A stretch of 64,000 nt of DNA from Heloderma charlesbogerti (GCA_026122225.1 JANEZZ010001895.1:1736001-1800000); one strand, 5' to 3'. Positions 45,659 to 57,247 are shown, counted from the first letter of the stretch. Notes: generated by a model not told the origin, from the sequence alone. A program made the numbers and translations.

Positions 45659-47330
45659 CAATGTCATCCACCAGAAATTTTCCAGGTGATTTGGGGCTCT
45701 TGCAATCTACCCTGTCTGTGGGTGTTAAGGAACCCTCAGAGGCACACAGTCACATGTTTGTGAAACACAGCAAAGATAAAATTGCTCACATTTGTCACAG
45801 CTTGGATGCCCCAGTTGGTTCATGTCAGTCCATAGAGGTATCCAGAGCACTGTCTGGTCCTGTATTGGTGGATGAATTCCAGCTGTTATAGCCCAATGAT
45901 GTGGACAAGGTATGTGGATATGGCTTGCACTCAGCCCTTACTTCTCTTGGCTCATTAGCAAGGGAATGTCCAGCTGGGTCAGAAGGTAGTGAATACCTCC
46001 TAGAGAGAGGGAGTGGTCCAAGCTGCCTTAAAAGAGGTGGTGGGATGACCGCTCCTGAAGATCTCTGCCTTGGACCCAGAAGATCTCAATAATTATCAGC
46101 CAGTTGCTAACATTCACTTCCTGAGCAAGGTGCTTGAGCAGAAGTTTGCTATACAACTCCAGGGTCCCTGGGATGAGATAGTTTATAGATCCATTTCAGG
46201 GTTTCAGCCCTGGGTTTGGCATGGAAGCTGCCTTGGTCACCCTGATGGATGCCCTATGATAGGAGAGAGACAGAATACAACACTGTTGGTTCTCCTGAAC
46301 TTCTCAGTGGTTTTCAATATGAATGACTACAGTGTTCTTCTGGGTAGATTGCCTGGGTTGGGGATCAATTCCATTGGTACTTTGACAGCCAATTTCAGAA
46401 GGTGGTGCAGGGACTACTGCTCGACTCCATGACATCTATGCTATGGGATGTCAGGGTGCAAACTGAGCTGATAGAACCCCAGAGCAGTTCTGATTCTGAG
46501 GAGGAACAGCAATCCGTGGGAGAGGAGCGTGCTCATCTCTCACAGGCACAGCAGCTGGCAGAGATTCCTCCTGCCAGCATTCCTGGGATAGATAGTGACC
46601 CCGGCAGCGGGAGAGTGTGGGAGGGGGGCTTGCTAGATGCTCACCGCCACTGCCAGGAGTGACGACAGCTGGAGGGTGCGGAAAGGAGGCGTAGCGCTCG
46701 TTTGGCGCGCAAGCAACGGTCGCGTCCCGAGGACCCAAGGGAAAGAGGGAGGAACTCTCCCTAGCCCATAAGTTCAGAGTCTTCCTGTGGTTCCCCTTCA
46801 AACGGGACCAACCGCCTAACCTGGAGCATAGGCTACTCTGCTGTTCCTTGCTTAGTCGCTGGTGATTAGCATCTGAAAGAGTCATTAAGTTATAAAAGGA
46901 TTAAAGCCTTGAAAAGAATCCTTTTGTCTGTGTCTTGAGTTAGATATTGGAGTAGACTGAAAGAGACTGCCAGGGTGAACTTGACATGGGGTCCCACAAG
47001 GTTCTATTTTGTCCCCCATGCTTCTTAACATCTACATGAAACTGCTGAGTGAGGTCATCCAGAGGCTTTGGGGTTGGGTATCATGAATAAGAACTCTATT
47101 TCTCATTTTCATCCAATTCAGATGAGGCGGTGATGGAGCTAAACTAGTGTCTGGGTGCAGCAATGGACTGGATGAGAGCCAATAAACTGAAATTCAATCC
47201 TATTGTGGGTGGATTATCTCCCTGGGTTAGTGGTATTCCCCCTGAAGGAACAAGCTCATTGACCCATCTTTGTCATTGGAGGCACATCCATGTTTACATT
47301 CGTCTCAATATAGTCAAGCTCATATTTTTA
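45659..47330 (+). mobile_element. L2-type LINE fragment, interrupted by an LTR
   Basis: Degraded ORF2 pieces are recognisable: SLDAPVG, VLVDEFQ, PNDVDKV, then NNYQPVANIHFLSKVLEQK, then LLVLLNFSVVFNMND. After the LTR at 46449-46986 follow GVPQGSILSPMLLNIYMK-like text and a 3' part. Many stops and frameshifts. Catalytic residues are largely lost. Confidence 0.75.
46449..46986 (+). repeat. Solo LTR, family A, copy 3 (inside L2)
   Basis: TGTCAGGGTGCAAACTGAG to GGTGAACTTGACA, flanked by TGGGA/TGGGG. It splits the L2 RT region directly before GVPQG. The U3 frame is open from the first base to a TGA at about 46660. Confidence 0.85.
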
Positions 47331-47394
47331 AACAGAGACTAGCATTAGCATATTCAAGCAACTGTATCCCAGGCTAGTATGAATAGCACACTGT

Positions 47395-47530
47395 GAATAT
47401 TATTGGTAAGAAGCCAGAGTAGGGTCTGCAGGCTTATATCAGTGCTTGGACAGGAGACTACCTGGGACCCCCCATGTCTTTAGTTCCACCATGGTAGACA
47501 GGTGAGATCTAAATGAAACAAACAACTAAA
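47395..47530 (+). repeat. 5S-derived SINE-like piece
   Basis: Contains GTCTGCAGGCTTATATCAGT, GCTTGGACAGGAGACTACC and CTGGGAC, which follow the internal region of 5S rRNA. A CCATGGTAGACAGGTGAGAT tail like that of L2 follows. This fits a 5S-headed SINE using L2 machinery. Confidence 0.5.
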
Positions 47531-48179
47531 TTAAGTTATTAATCAGAGCTGTCTTTATGAAGCTTGTTGGCGAAGGACTCTTGGAACTTCTTTTTTGCAT
47601 CCACGCATGACAGCATGTTACAGAAATTGAACATGAAAAATGAGAAAACAAGAAATGAGAAATAAATACTGGATAACTGGATAATAAAAGGGCATTGGAT
47701 TTATTTTTGCATACAGGTTACTGCCTTGTAAATAGCAGACGGAAATTAATCATTGCTGGGTAAACGTAGCTCGATTAATAAATTGCTATTTTATTGGGAC
47801 AACATTTAAATCTTAATTATGTGCAGGTCTACTTCCAAAGAACTAAAGTTTAAAGAAGAAGTAAGTGGCAAAAGCATAGCTTGAGTGCTACATGTCTTAA
47901 TGAGACTGGAGAATGCCCAAATAAGTTATGACAGGGTTGCCAGCTCATTACAAAAAAAGAAGACAGCCTGTTCTGCTCTTGCGCTTTTAAATAATGGGCT
48001 GATCCGGAGGAATTAGAAAATAAAACTTTTCAGAGCATTGAGATAAAGGCCTGGTTAGGACATTGTGGGCGAGCGAGCATCCGGCCGCTTCCTACCAGAG
48101 AGCTAAATAATCCAGGGACATTCCATCACTTATTTGTTTACCATTGTGTCCGAACCCAGACCTCTGATTCTCTGACATA

Positions 48180-48225
48180 CAGAGTGAGAGAGAGAAATGC
48201 AGAGAGAGAGAGAGACAGAGAGACA
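48180..48225. repeat. GA microsatellite
   Basis: AGAGTGAGAGAGAGA followed by a longer GA run with CAGA interruptions. Confidence 0.85.
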
Positions 48226-48663
48226 ACCCAGATTTGGCACCCAGAAACGTGGGAGTGTTCCCTAGGTTGTTTAGCTGCTCTCGCTGGCAGCATGCAGCAG
48301 TACAGTCACTCACGCAGAACAACCTAGGGTTTAAAAAAATGCTGCATTGTTGTGACATCCAAACTGGATCAAACACTAACACCTGCCAATTCCTGCCAAT
48401 CAAACCACCACTGAAGATGTAGCTGCAAGGGCTAGTTCAAAGACTGGCAAGCCTAGGCTACATTTTCAGTTCACATACTTTCTTGGCATAGAATCCACAT
48501 CTCACTATTTTGTGCATGTATGCTTGATACCTGATGAATGGAAATCACCTTCCAACTGGCTCCTCCCCCTCCCTTGACCCAGCTCTCTGTTCTGATTGGA
48601 AAGGTGATCAAATTGGCTTTGACTGGGATTCAAAAGCTACTTGACTATGAGGTCACTAGAGAC

Positions 48664-49278
48664 GTTGGCCTGGTTTGCACACAACAACAACCCAGAGTAT
48701 GGGTGGAGTATAGGTTGTCATTGACTCATGGGTTGTTGTTGAATTGTGGGTGTCAGGATTCACAGGGTCATACAGATGCAAATTCTCAGAGACTCTCCAT
48801 CTACAAAGAAATGCCTTCAAGGGATTCAAATGGAATTTACAAGAGTTGCCCTCCATTTGAAGAGGGAGGCAGTCTCGCTAGCCTAACTTAAGCGGGGGAG
48901 GTCCCTCTCTTCTTGTGAGACCTTTAAGCACAGCTTTTCACACAAGGCCAATTGGGTAGACCATCTAAGTTCCACCCCTGTCTTCTCTCTCTTTGCTCTG
49001 CGTCTGTGCCTAGCATCTATTAGGTCATCTTCCCCAAACCCCGCCTCCTCCTATTCGCTGCCTCTCACGGGGGGGGGGGGACCCTCATGCTCAGTCATCT
49101 GGACATTTGTAACCTGAGAAGCAGGCCTACTCATATCTGGACTAGCCTGGGAAAACACCTCCCCCATGTCTGTGGTTCTCCTTCAGAATCTGAACTGCTA
49201 TCCCACTCCCTGCGCTCAGAAACACTCCTGACAGTGGGTTGTCATTACATGCAATCCCTGCACTATGATTTACAACAA
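48664..49278. repeat. AACAACCC-type DNA repeat split by an LTR
   Basis: GGCCTGGTTTGCACACAACA and GGGTTGTTGTTGAATTGTGGG to the left and GTGGGTTGTCATTACATGC to the right of the LTR at 48751-49233. The same motifs recur at 49980-50175. Confidence 0.55.
48751..49233 (-). repeat. Solo LTR, family B, copy 2 (internally deleted)
   Basis: Perfect 5-bp duplication GTGGG on both sides. Relative to copy 1 it lacks about 80 bp next to its 3' end, including the ATTAAA-type signal, so the CACAGGGTCAT block sits almost directly beside the end. The U3 frame has a one-base deletion after SEGEP. Confidence 0.85.
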
Positions 49279-49345
49279 CATAGAATCATAGGGTTGAAAG
49301 GGGCCTACAAGACCACTGAGTCCAACCCCCTGCTCAATTCAGGAA
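49279..49345 (-). mobile_element. CR1 LINE, 3' end scrap
   Basis: The reverse complement reads GAGCAGGGGGTTGGACTCAG, then CTTGTAGGCCCCTTTC, then ATGATTCTATG, the same CR1 3' end as at 15555 and 62700. Confidence 0.75.
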
Positions 49346-49350
49346 GGCTG

Positions 49351-49880
49351 TGTCAGGGTGGACACTGAGCCCATAGAATCCCAGAGTAGTTCTGATTCGG
49401 AGGAAGAGCAGTCGCTCCTGGGAGAGGAGCGCGCCCCTTTTTCCCAGGGCCCACAGCTGACAGAGATTCCTCCCACCAACATTCCTAGATTAGAAAGCAG
49501 TCCAGGGAGTGACCCAGCACAGATAGCAGACTGGGTGGATGCGCGGCGCAGACGCAGAGAGCGGCGCCAAATGGAGGGCGCGGAAAGGAGGCGTAGTGCC
49601 CGGTTGGCGCTCAAAGAACGGTTGCGCCCAGAGGATCCAAGGGAAAAGGGGAGGGATTCTCCCTAGTCCTTATATTCAGGGGTCTGCCAGTAATTGCCTT
49701 TCAAACGGGGACCAACTGTTCCAACTTAGGGCATAGGGATGCTGCTGCTCAGATCTAGTTGCTACCTGTAGAGTTGTTAAGTTGTAAAAGAAGAATAAAG
49801 CTTTGAAAAGAATCCCTTTGTCTGTGTCTGGACTTGGCTACTGGATTAGACTGAGAGAGCCCTCCAAGGAGCCCTTGACA
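49351..49880 (+). repeat. Solo LTR, family A, copy 4
   Basis: TGTCAGGGTGGACACTGAG to GGAGCCCTTGACA with a perfect 5-bp duplication GGCTG (49346-49350, 49881-49885). AATAAAGC at about 49794. The U3 frame is open from the first base to the TAG at 49664-49666. Confidence 0.9.
49358..49666 (+). CDS. LTR-resident open frame (family A), no known function
   Basis: This is an open frame of 102 codons counted from a GTG; it also extends back to the first base of the LTR with no ATG at its head. Order of features: acidic PQSSSDSEEE near the start, a Pro, Gln and Ser rich middle, then an Arg-rich run (DARRRRRERRQMEGAERRRS), ending RDSP and TAG. The copy at 56698-57006 has the same length and layout despite many base changes. 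I infer it could be the C-terminal end of an upstream retroelement frame reading into the 3' LTR. No start codon or product is shown, and a chance or residual frame is possible. Confidence 0.4.
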   Translation: MDTEPIESQSSSDSEEEQSLLGEERAPFSQGPQLTEIPPTNIPRLESSPGSDPAQIADWVDARRRRRERRQMEGAERRRSARLALKERLRPEDPREKGRDSP

Positions 49881-49885
49881 GGCTG

Positions 49886-49962
49886 ATTCCCAGGCAGTCT
49901 CCCATCCAAGTACTAACCAGGGCTGACCCTGCTTAGCTTCCGAGATCAGACGAGATTGGAAG
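49886..49962 (-). repeat. 5S rRNA-derived fragment
   Basis: The reverse complement contains CTCGTCTGATCTCGGAAGC, TAAGCAGGGTCAGCCCTGG, TTAGTACTTGGATGGGAGAC and TGCCTGGGAAT, a close match to the internal promoter region of 5S rRNA. It lacks both ends of 5S, so it is a pseudogene or SINE head rather than a gene. Confidence 0.85.
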
Positions 49963-49979
49963 GATAAATGCTCACCTCC

Positions 49980-50175
49980 TATGGGTTGTTAACCACGAAC
50001 AACCCAGAGTGGACAGCCCAACAACAAACCATGGGTTCTGTTCCTGGGTTGTTCATGGTTAACAGCCCATTGCTAAACCATACTGCAGGGTTCACATGTA
50101 ATGACAACCCATGATTCAGCAACCCATATGCACGCAACCCATACTGTAGGTTGTCATTACATGCAAACCAGGTCG
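49980..50175. repeat. AACAACCC-type DNA repeat
   Basis: Alternating GGGTTGTT and AACAACCC motifs, including GGGTTGTTAACCACGAACAA and GGGTTGTTCATGGTTAACAG, give many local inverted repeats. Confidence 0.5.
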
Positions 50176-50394
50176 GTACCAAGTGATAATAAATTTGAGC
50201 AAGAACTTGCTCATATTTATAGTGCTAAATATAAGCAATGGTATGTGGGGTACAATATACTGAACTAGTAAATTGCATAGCATAGCATAGACTACTATGA
50301 AATGGTTATTCACAGCACTTAAAACAATCATCCAACTCTCCTTCACACAATCACACATATGCATACTTATAAAACTTCCTCTTTAATCATGGAG

Positions 50395-53300
50395 GCCCAG
50401 TTCAGATGATATGTTACTAATAATAATAATACAAATTTATATTGTGCTCTATACCAGCGCACAGTCCAATTAACCCCAAAGCATACAACACAATAATATA
50501 AACCAAGTCAATAATTACACATTAAATAAACTGCTAATCAAAATTGTAACTACTTACAACCAACCAGTTAAAACAACCAACCAATTTAAAACCCAACTAC
50601 AAACAGATTGTTCCTCACTCCATACATGAATGCCTACAGCTCTGACTCTAACAAATAAGTTCTGAAACCTTGTTTAAATTTGTCCAACTCTGGTTCCATA
50701 TGAAGGTATAAAGGGAGAGAATTCCACAATCGTTGGGCAAAATGAGAAAAGTTCTAAGGTGGCAAACTTCCTGAAGCCAAGAGTTTGCCACCTTAGCCAA
50801 AGGAACCACAGGAGTCCAGAATCTGCATACTGAGTTCTCCTAAGAGGAGCATGCCACACAACCACCTCTGCCAAATAACTGGGAAAGGAAAGATGCAGGG
50901 TCTTAAAAGTCAAGACAAGGAGTTTAAAATGTTCCCTTGCCCTGACAGGCAACCAATCAATGCCCTGCGATAGTGAGAAACGTGGGAATAACAGGGCAAA
51001 TATAATATAGCACGTACAACACTGTTCTGTACTAGAATAAGAGGATGGAGCGAAGAAGAAGGAAGACCCACCAGGAGGCTATCACAGTAATCCAGGCGGT
51101 AAACAACCACAGCATGAACAAGAAGTCCCACTGTCTCAGGGGTCAGGAAATGGTGGATCTGGCGAATGTTCGCAAGATGAAAACTACATATCCTGGCTGT
51201 TGCATTCGCAAAGGAGCAAAGTGACAACCCATCATCTACCAGAACCTGGAGATCCATAGCCTCCAAGACAGGGGTCACCTGACAGCCCTGGAGGAGGAGG
51301 GGAGAAACACTCAAGGGACGGGCAGGATGATCAGGATGAAAAACCAAGACTTCCGTCTTGTCCACATTCAACTTTAACTGCTGGGAGGACATCCATGACG
51401 AGATGTCTAAAAGGCAACTCATCAAGGAGGTCCAAACCTCAGTATTCAGCTCATGTTAAGACTGGTACACCTGACATCATCAGCATAAATATGACAGCAA
51501 AAACCCAAACTAGAAATAAGTGTACCCAAAGAAAGTATAAAGAGAAAAAAGAACAGGGCCCAATACCGAGCCCTATGGGACACCAACAATGAGGGGAAAA
51601 GAATGAGAAGTTCTAGAACCCAGGGAAACTGAGAAATTAGAAGAAAACCAAGAAACAGCATTATCAGAAACATCCAAAGATACCAGTCGCGACAACTGAA
51701 CCCAGTGGTCAAATGCTGCTGATAAATCAAGCAGCACTGGCACTGAAGAATAGTGCCGAGCCTTGGCCACCAGGATATCATTCAAAACTTGAGAGAGTGC
51801 CGTCTTAGTTGAATGTCTGGCCTTAAATCCAGACTGAGATGGATCAGTAAGGTCATGACAAGCCAAATAAAGGGGCAATTGAGAGAGGGCAACTCTCTCC
51901 AGTACTTTGGAGAAAAAAGGAAAGAGAGATATTGGTCAGTAATTAGCACATACAAGAGGGTCAAGCGAAAGTTTTTTCAACAAAGGACGGACAAAGGCAT
52001 GCTTATAAGAAGCCGGAAAATCACCAGTGCTAAGCGAACAATTCACAAGGCTGGTCAAAGAAGGCAAAAGAGAAGAACCTAAAACAGAATAAAGAAAAGA
52101 AGGAAAAGGATCACTAGGGGCTGTAGTTAGAGGGGGAAGCAGAAACAATTGTCCGGACCTCCTCCTCTGACACCCAAGAGAAATCAAATCAGTCTTCTGG
52201 GGGTCGAGTGTGAAAAGGAGGAGAAGGATTAAGGTCCACTAGGTAAGCCAAACTAATTTTCTGAATCTTCTGAAAAAAATAATTAGCTAAATCATCAACT
52301 GAAGGGGATGATGAAACAACTGAAACAGAACTAGACAATAAGCGCTTAAAAGTACTAAAAACCGCCTTGGGTTGTGTGCTTGAGTGGAAATAGTGGACTG
52401 ATTTAAAAAACTGTTTGGCCTTATCTAAATTCGAAAAATGTCTTCCTAGTGCAGATTTCAAAAGATGACCAGAATACTCTGATGGAGCTAGTTTCCGCTG
52501 TCGCTCTAAGCGACAGAGCAGTATGCTGATCCCTGAGCTCCTGAGTCAGCCAAGGACAGGCGGGATGAACAGCTGCCTTATGGCAGACTGAGCCAGAGCT
52601 ACACTAGTGGCCATTTGAAAAGCCGCAGTCAATTCATCTACTGAACTGACATGTAAATTATCATTAACAGGCAGGAGCTGTGGCCCCGACCAATCCAGAA
52701 ATGGCCATAAGGTCTCCTGATCCAGGGCTGATGTAAAACTGGTGGGAGAAATTCCAGACAGGTTTCTCACAGAAATTCATCTGAACAGGCAAAAGAGGGA
52801 AAGAAAAAAGTGTACAAAAACTCTGCAAGAAAAATGATCAGAAAGGCCACTGCCTAAAACAGCAGCTGAAGAAAACTTTAAACCCCTACAAATAAGCAAA
52901 CCCAAAGGTCTACCCCCAACATGGACAACACAGTCAAATTATGCATATGCAATACAGAAGAGAAATCCTCCCACAGCTGTGATTCTTGGTGGATGTTAAA
53001 ATCCCCAGCTATAATACAAGGCAAGTTAATGTCTAGAAAGATCACCAGGTGGAAAATTCATCCAGGAAGTCCGATTCCAATGTTAGATTTGGGGGTGGGA
53101 GGTAGGGGGGTAAATCCATGCCAATCTCACTGCAAGTTGTGTTAACAAACCTGAGTGGAGCTCAAAGGAAGTAGGAACATCAGGTCCAGTCTGAAGAATC
53201 TGCTTACTGGTGAAGATTGACTTAAATACCACTGCAGCCCCTCCCCCATGCCGCACCAGTGGAGGGGAGTGGGAGCAGGTATAACCTCCTGCAGAGAAGG

Positions 53301-53460
53301 TAGCCAAGGCCATGGATTCATCCTAAGCAAACCACATCTCCGAAATAAAGGCAATCAAAATAGATTGATCAATAAGATAGTTCAACAATGTATCTGCTTT
53401 TCGAACAAGAGATTGTGCATTCCATACCAGGAAATGAAGAATAAATTGTGAGCTGTCAGA
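50395..53460 (-). mobile_element. L2-type (CR1/L2 group) LINE, long but decayed
   Basis: About 3 kb on the minus strand. Order from 53450: an endonuclease start (FLVWNAQSLVRKADTLLNYL), further endonuclease text (VFKSIFTSKQ), a linker (FFKSVHYFHSSTQPKAVF), RT fingers, DPSQSGFKARHSTKTALSQV, the palm LLDLSAAFD, a CCHIYADDV polymerase box and the C-terminal CDSLLVGLP and SYLAEVV. The 3' end at 50410 is AT-rich with TTATTATTATTA. Stops and frameshifts separate the pieces, so it is inactive. Confidence 0.8.
50674..51878 (-). pseudogene. L2-type reverse transcriptase region
   Basis: Within the L2-type element. Four adjoining open pieces (51878-51573, 51781-51446, 51425-50910, 50952-50674) hold the RT palm and C-terminal domain. 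The YADD box is present as IYADDV. The frame changes between pieces show loss of function. Confidence 0.75.
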
Positions 53461-54479
53461 TTGTGAAAGAGTTACTAATGTCCGTGAAGTAATTGCCTGC
53501 TGCCGTCAAGTAACTCCCTGCTTCATCCTAGGCCTACAAGAGAGCACTGGAACAGACTGAGACTGTAGACGTATCTTGGAGACATGGGGTCAACACTTCA
53601 GGAGATCCCAAAAATAACTTCCAACTCCAGTTAAGGCCACGTCTTCTTTCAAGGCTCTCCCACTGTTATCAACTCCCAGACAGACTTCATAACAGGCTCG
53701 TAAAACTTCTCAAATTAGTTTTGAACTTACTTCAAGCCATGCCAACTCTTTTGCCAGCCTGGACTGAAAGCACACCCGTTGTCTGAATGCCCTGCCTCAG
53801 CCTCAACCCCTAATTTACTGCACAACTGTAGATTATTAAAAATTGATATAGATTGGGACGGGGGAGGGGGGGAGGCCTAAATGGCATGAATACATAAATA
53901 GTTTGAACTTAAGTCACCTTGCCTACATCTCAGGACCTGGTCGTGTGCTATATTCTCACATTAAGATGTCAGTGAACACACATTAACATATTGCAACATA
54001 TGATCTGAAAACTACATGGAGAAAGAGCTTTGTCCACAAACATGTATCCTGAAGACCAGGAAGTGCTAGAGCTCAAGACAGCTAAGTCATGCCCTCTGAC
54101 TTGCACATCTTTCTTCCTAAATTAAAAGTTTTCAAATTGGAGGCTGCATGTCAGGGTGCGGAGATAAGACACATGCAGGAGGCTGCAGAACAGATGAAAG
54201 GAAGGACAGGCACAGGAACCAACCACTTGCATTAGCCTTTCCCAGCAGTACTGGGCTCAGTTGCCAAGTGGTGAGAGGCAGGGCTAGTCCAAACATGTTG
54301 CTGCCTGAGGCAAAGAACAAGGCAACTCATGGTTTAAACACCCCATGGGTTGCCATGCACAAGTGGGAGAGAGTGGGCGCACTGCCCCCGGTGCGCCTGC
54401 CACTTCTGTTTTCAAACAGCAACCTACTGTATGATCGGTGTGTTTGTAGGTTGTTAGTGTGATGTCTGAACCCAGACAC
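53461..54479. other. Stretch without recognisable gene
   Basis: The first ~350 bp (to about 53810) may still be 5' L2 sequence, as it directly precedes the endonuclease start. Nothing else recognised. Confidence 0.35.
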
Positions 54480-54690
54480 ACTGGGGCTGTTTGCACATAA
54501 CAAGAACCCATTGGTTTAAAAATCAATGGATTGTTGGGGACAGAGCACTGCCTGCAGCTTTAGTGCACAACCCATGATTGGCTCCTCCATAGATTGTGCT
54601 GCGTGACGTGTGAACCCACACCATTGGATTGTTTAGGGGCTAAACAACCCAGTGGTTAACCCAACAACAAACCACGAGTTTGTGGAATTG
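54480..54690. repeat. AACAACCC-type DNA repeat
   Basis: GGGGCTGTTTGCACATAACA at the left and AACAACCCAGTGGTTAACC toward the right, as in the other copies. Confidence 0.45.
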
Positions 54691-54984
54691 TCTGTTAATT
54701 CCTTAACAGATTTTCTACATTAAGAAAAACGACAGAAGTAGTGGTGGGAAAACATGAGAGGGTTATATGTAGAAGTTGTTGTCGTTTAGACCCCACCATA
54801 AATGTCTGTGAATGAGGCAGGGCAATGGTGAGAGAAAAGCCTCATCTGGAAGCACCCTTAAAGGCATTTTGGATGCCAGAGAATCAACACATTGGCATAG
54901 TCCTGTAACCTAAGATTCATATTTTACCTTTAGTATGTGACTAACTTAGCAGAACAGGCAGGCTCCAAAGAGAGGATGCCCCTG

Positions 54985-55302
54985 CTACCTGTGGGCATTT
55001 ATCATGCGCTCATCATTCCCTACTGATGGTTGCTACAGGATCTTTAGACAGTGACATGACTCTCCAGTTTCACTTCTGTGTCTAACCAGCACTTTTGGCA
55101 ATTTTTTTTAGAGCAGGGAAAATGCAGCATTTAATTGTGAGAGTGAAAGAAAGTGCGATTTCCTCTTGTGTGTTTGTGTTATTCCACTGTACCACAGTGC
55201 CTCCTGGAGGTTATGTAGCAGAAAAGCAGGAAAAGAAACACAACAAAACCAAAAATAGATATAGCAGATTAACAGCTAATTAACAGTCTTGTGTAGAAAA
55301 GC
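54985..55302 (-). repeat. MITE family M copy
   Basis: Minus-orientation core (TTTCCTCTTGTGTGTTTGTG, CCACAGTGCCTCCTGGAGG) and the end GTCTTGTGTAGAAAAGC. The left end is degraded. Confidence 0.6.
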
Positions 55303-56685
55303 ACTGCATCAGAAAAACAAGAAGAATAACTTCCTCTAGTGAACAGTAAAATACTAAATGACCAATGAAATCTAATACACAAATGATGTCAGAATGTAAT
55401 ATTAAAATAATTATGTATTATAAATACTTGGTAGGATTCAATAAACAATAAGAGAAGTTTACAATCAATTACACATCAACTGGGATACAAAGACATCAAT
55501 AAAATGTTAATGATAAAGAGTCTCCTTGCCTTGTCCAAGTCCATAACTACTGCCAAAAGTGTTTCAAAAATGGCTACTGGTATTCCATCTATACTTTAAT
55601 GTCATCTCACTGTTTTGAGTTTTAGATATAATTCCCTAAATATGCCAAAGCACTTGTCCTCCATAAATGTGTAGCCTTAATGCGCATGTGGTGGCATCCA
55701 GTGGAATCTGACCACTTGTGAAGACTTCACATTGTGTGGCTAAAAAACCCAGCTCCAAACCCTGAACTACAATTGGAACGGAATGGCCCCCAAAATACAG
55801 GTGGTTACCTCCTGCTTAAGAGCCCTGTTTTTGTACACTTTAATGACTTCCAGCCTAACAATCTCACCACAAAATTGACTGAAGATGGAGATGGGCTAAA
55901 TACTTTGTAGTAAGAGATCACTTTGTTGGGTTTTTTAACATGGGAAACAAGAGTAGTCCTAGGGAATTTGACATTTAATATTTGACAAAACATATTTGAC
56001 AAAATACTGATATTTGACAAAATATTTGAAATTTAATCAAATGGTGGATGCCAACCTACTTTGCTAATATACATGATGTTACTCTTATTATGGATTGTTA
56101 AATCCTAAGTAGGGGGAAACTTCACTTTCTCCATCAAAAATCATGAAACAAGTTCATGAGGTTCAGCAAGCATAATGAATTTACGCCAGTCTGCTGGTAT
56201 TTGAGGATTACATTGCTACCATGTCTTCAAACTTACAAGACAGCTAGAACATTACTGGTGTTTTGTGATAAGCCAACAGCAAGGTGTTCCTATTTACATT
56301 TAAATTGTTTATTTTCAAGCATTTGTTTGAGCAGTCATCGAACAACCATGTTCTCATTTGTTTTTACATTTTGTTAATATACAGTAATAGATACAAAATG
56401 CCATGTTTGTGGGCGTGTTCTTGTAGCATTTCCCCTTAAATAGCAGCATGATAGGAGAATGTTCAGTGAGCTAACACTGAGGTGTGGGGCTAAAACTGAC
56501 CATATGGTAATTCTGATGACAGGACTAATCTTGACAAATTAGCCGCCGGTCATGTGAACTAAACGCTACTTGGGTGCAAGGCAAACAACTTAGCCTCTTT
56601 TTGGCCTAATGGCAGTATACCACCTTGTAAACAAGTCTACAAATGTTACTAATCCACAAACATTTTTCTAGCACATGAACTCATA
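55303..56685. other. AT-rich stretch without recognisable gene
   Basis: No splice-supported frame or named repeat recognised. Confidence 0.4.
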
Positions 56686-56690
56686 CAAAT

Positions 56691-57247
56691 TGCCGGGGTG
56701 GAAACTGAGCCCATAGAGCCCCAGAGCCGTTCTGATTCTGAGGAGGAACAGCAATCCATGGGAGAGGAGCCAGCTCATCTCTCACAAGCACAGCAGCTGG
56801 CAGAGATTCCTCCTGCCAGCATTCCTGGGATAGATAGTGACCTTGGCAGTGAGAGAGTGCTGGAGGGGGGCTTGCTGGACGCTCGGCGCAGACGCAGGGA
56901 GCGACAACAGATGGAGGGCGCGGAAAGGAGGCGTAGTGCTCGTTTGGCACGCAAACAACAGTCACGTCCCGAGGACCCAAGGGAAAGAGGGAGGATCTCT
57001 CCCTAGCCCATAAGTTCAGGGTCTTCCCGTGATTCTCCTTCAAACGGGGACCAACTGCCTTACCTGGAGCTTAGGCTACTCTGCTATCTTTCCCCAGTGC
57101 TGTTCCTTGCTTTGGCGCTAGCGACTAGTACTCTGAAAAAATCATAAAGTAATAAAGGAATAAAGTCTCGGAAAGAATTCCTTGTTGTCTGTGTCCTGAG
57201 TTGGCTATTGGTGGGGACTGCAAGAGGCAGGTAGGGCGCTCCTGACA
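56691..57247 (+). repeat. Solo LTR, family A, copy 5
   Basis: Starts TGCCGGGGTGGAAACTGAG (two changes from TGTCAGGG) and ends GGCGCTCCTGACA. Flanks CAAAT/CATAT suggest a 5-bp duplication. AATAAAGTC lies near the end. It is very close to copy 1. Confidence 0.85.
56698..57006 (+). CDS. LTR-resident open frame (family A), second intact copy
   Basis: 102 codons counted from GTG to the TAG at 57004-57006. Same acidic head (DSEEEQQSMGEEP), middle (AEIPPASIPGIDSD) and Arg-rich tail (DARRRRRERQQMEGAERRRS) as the frame at 49358-49666, ending GRISP. There is no ATG at its head. Copies 1 and 3 carry the same frame with a premature stop in the Arg-rich part. Function unknown. Confidence 0.4.
   Translation: METEPIEPQSRSDSEEEQQSMGEEPAHLSQAQQLAEIPPASIPGIDSDLGSERVLEGGLLDARRRRRERQQMEGAERRRSARLARKQQSRPEDPRERGRISP

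Noticed and set aside
49886..49962. 5S rRNA gene
   Set aside because: Only the internal promoter region is present and both ends are missing, so it is a pseudogene or SINE head.
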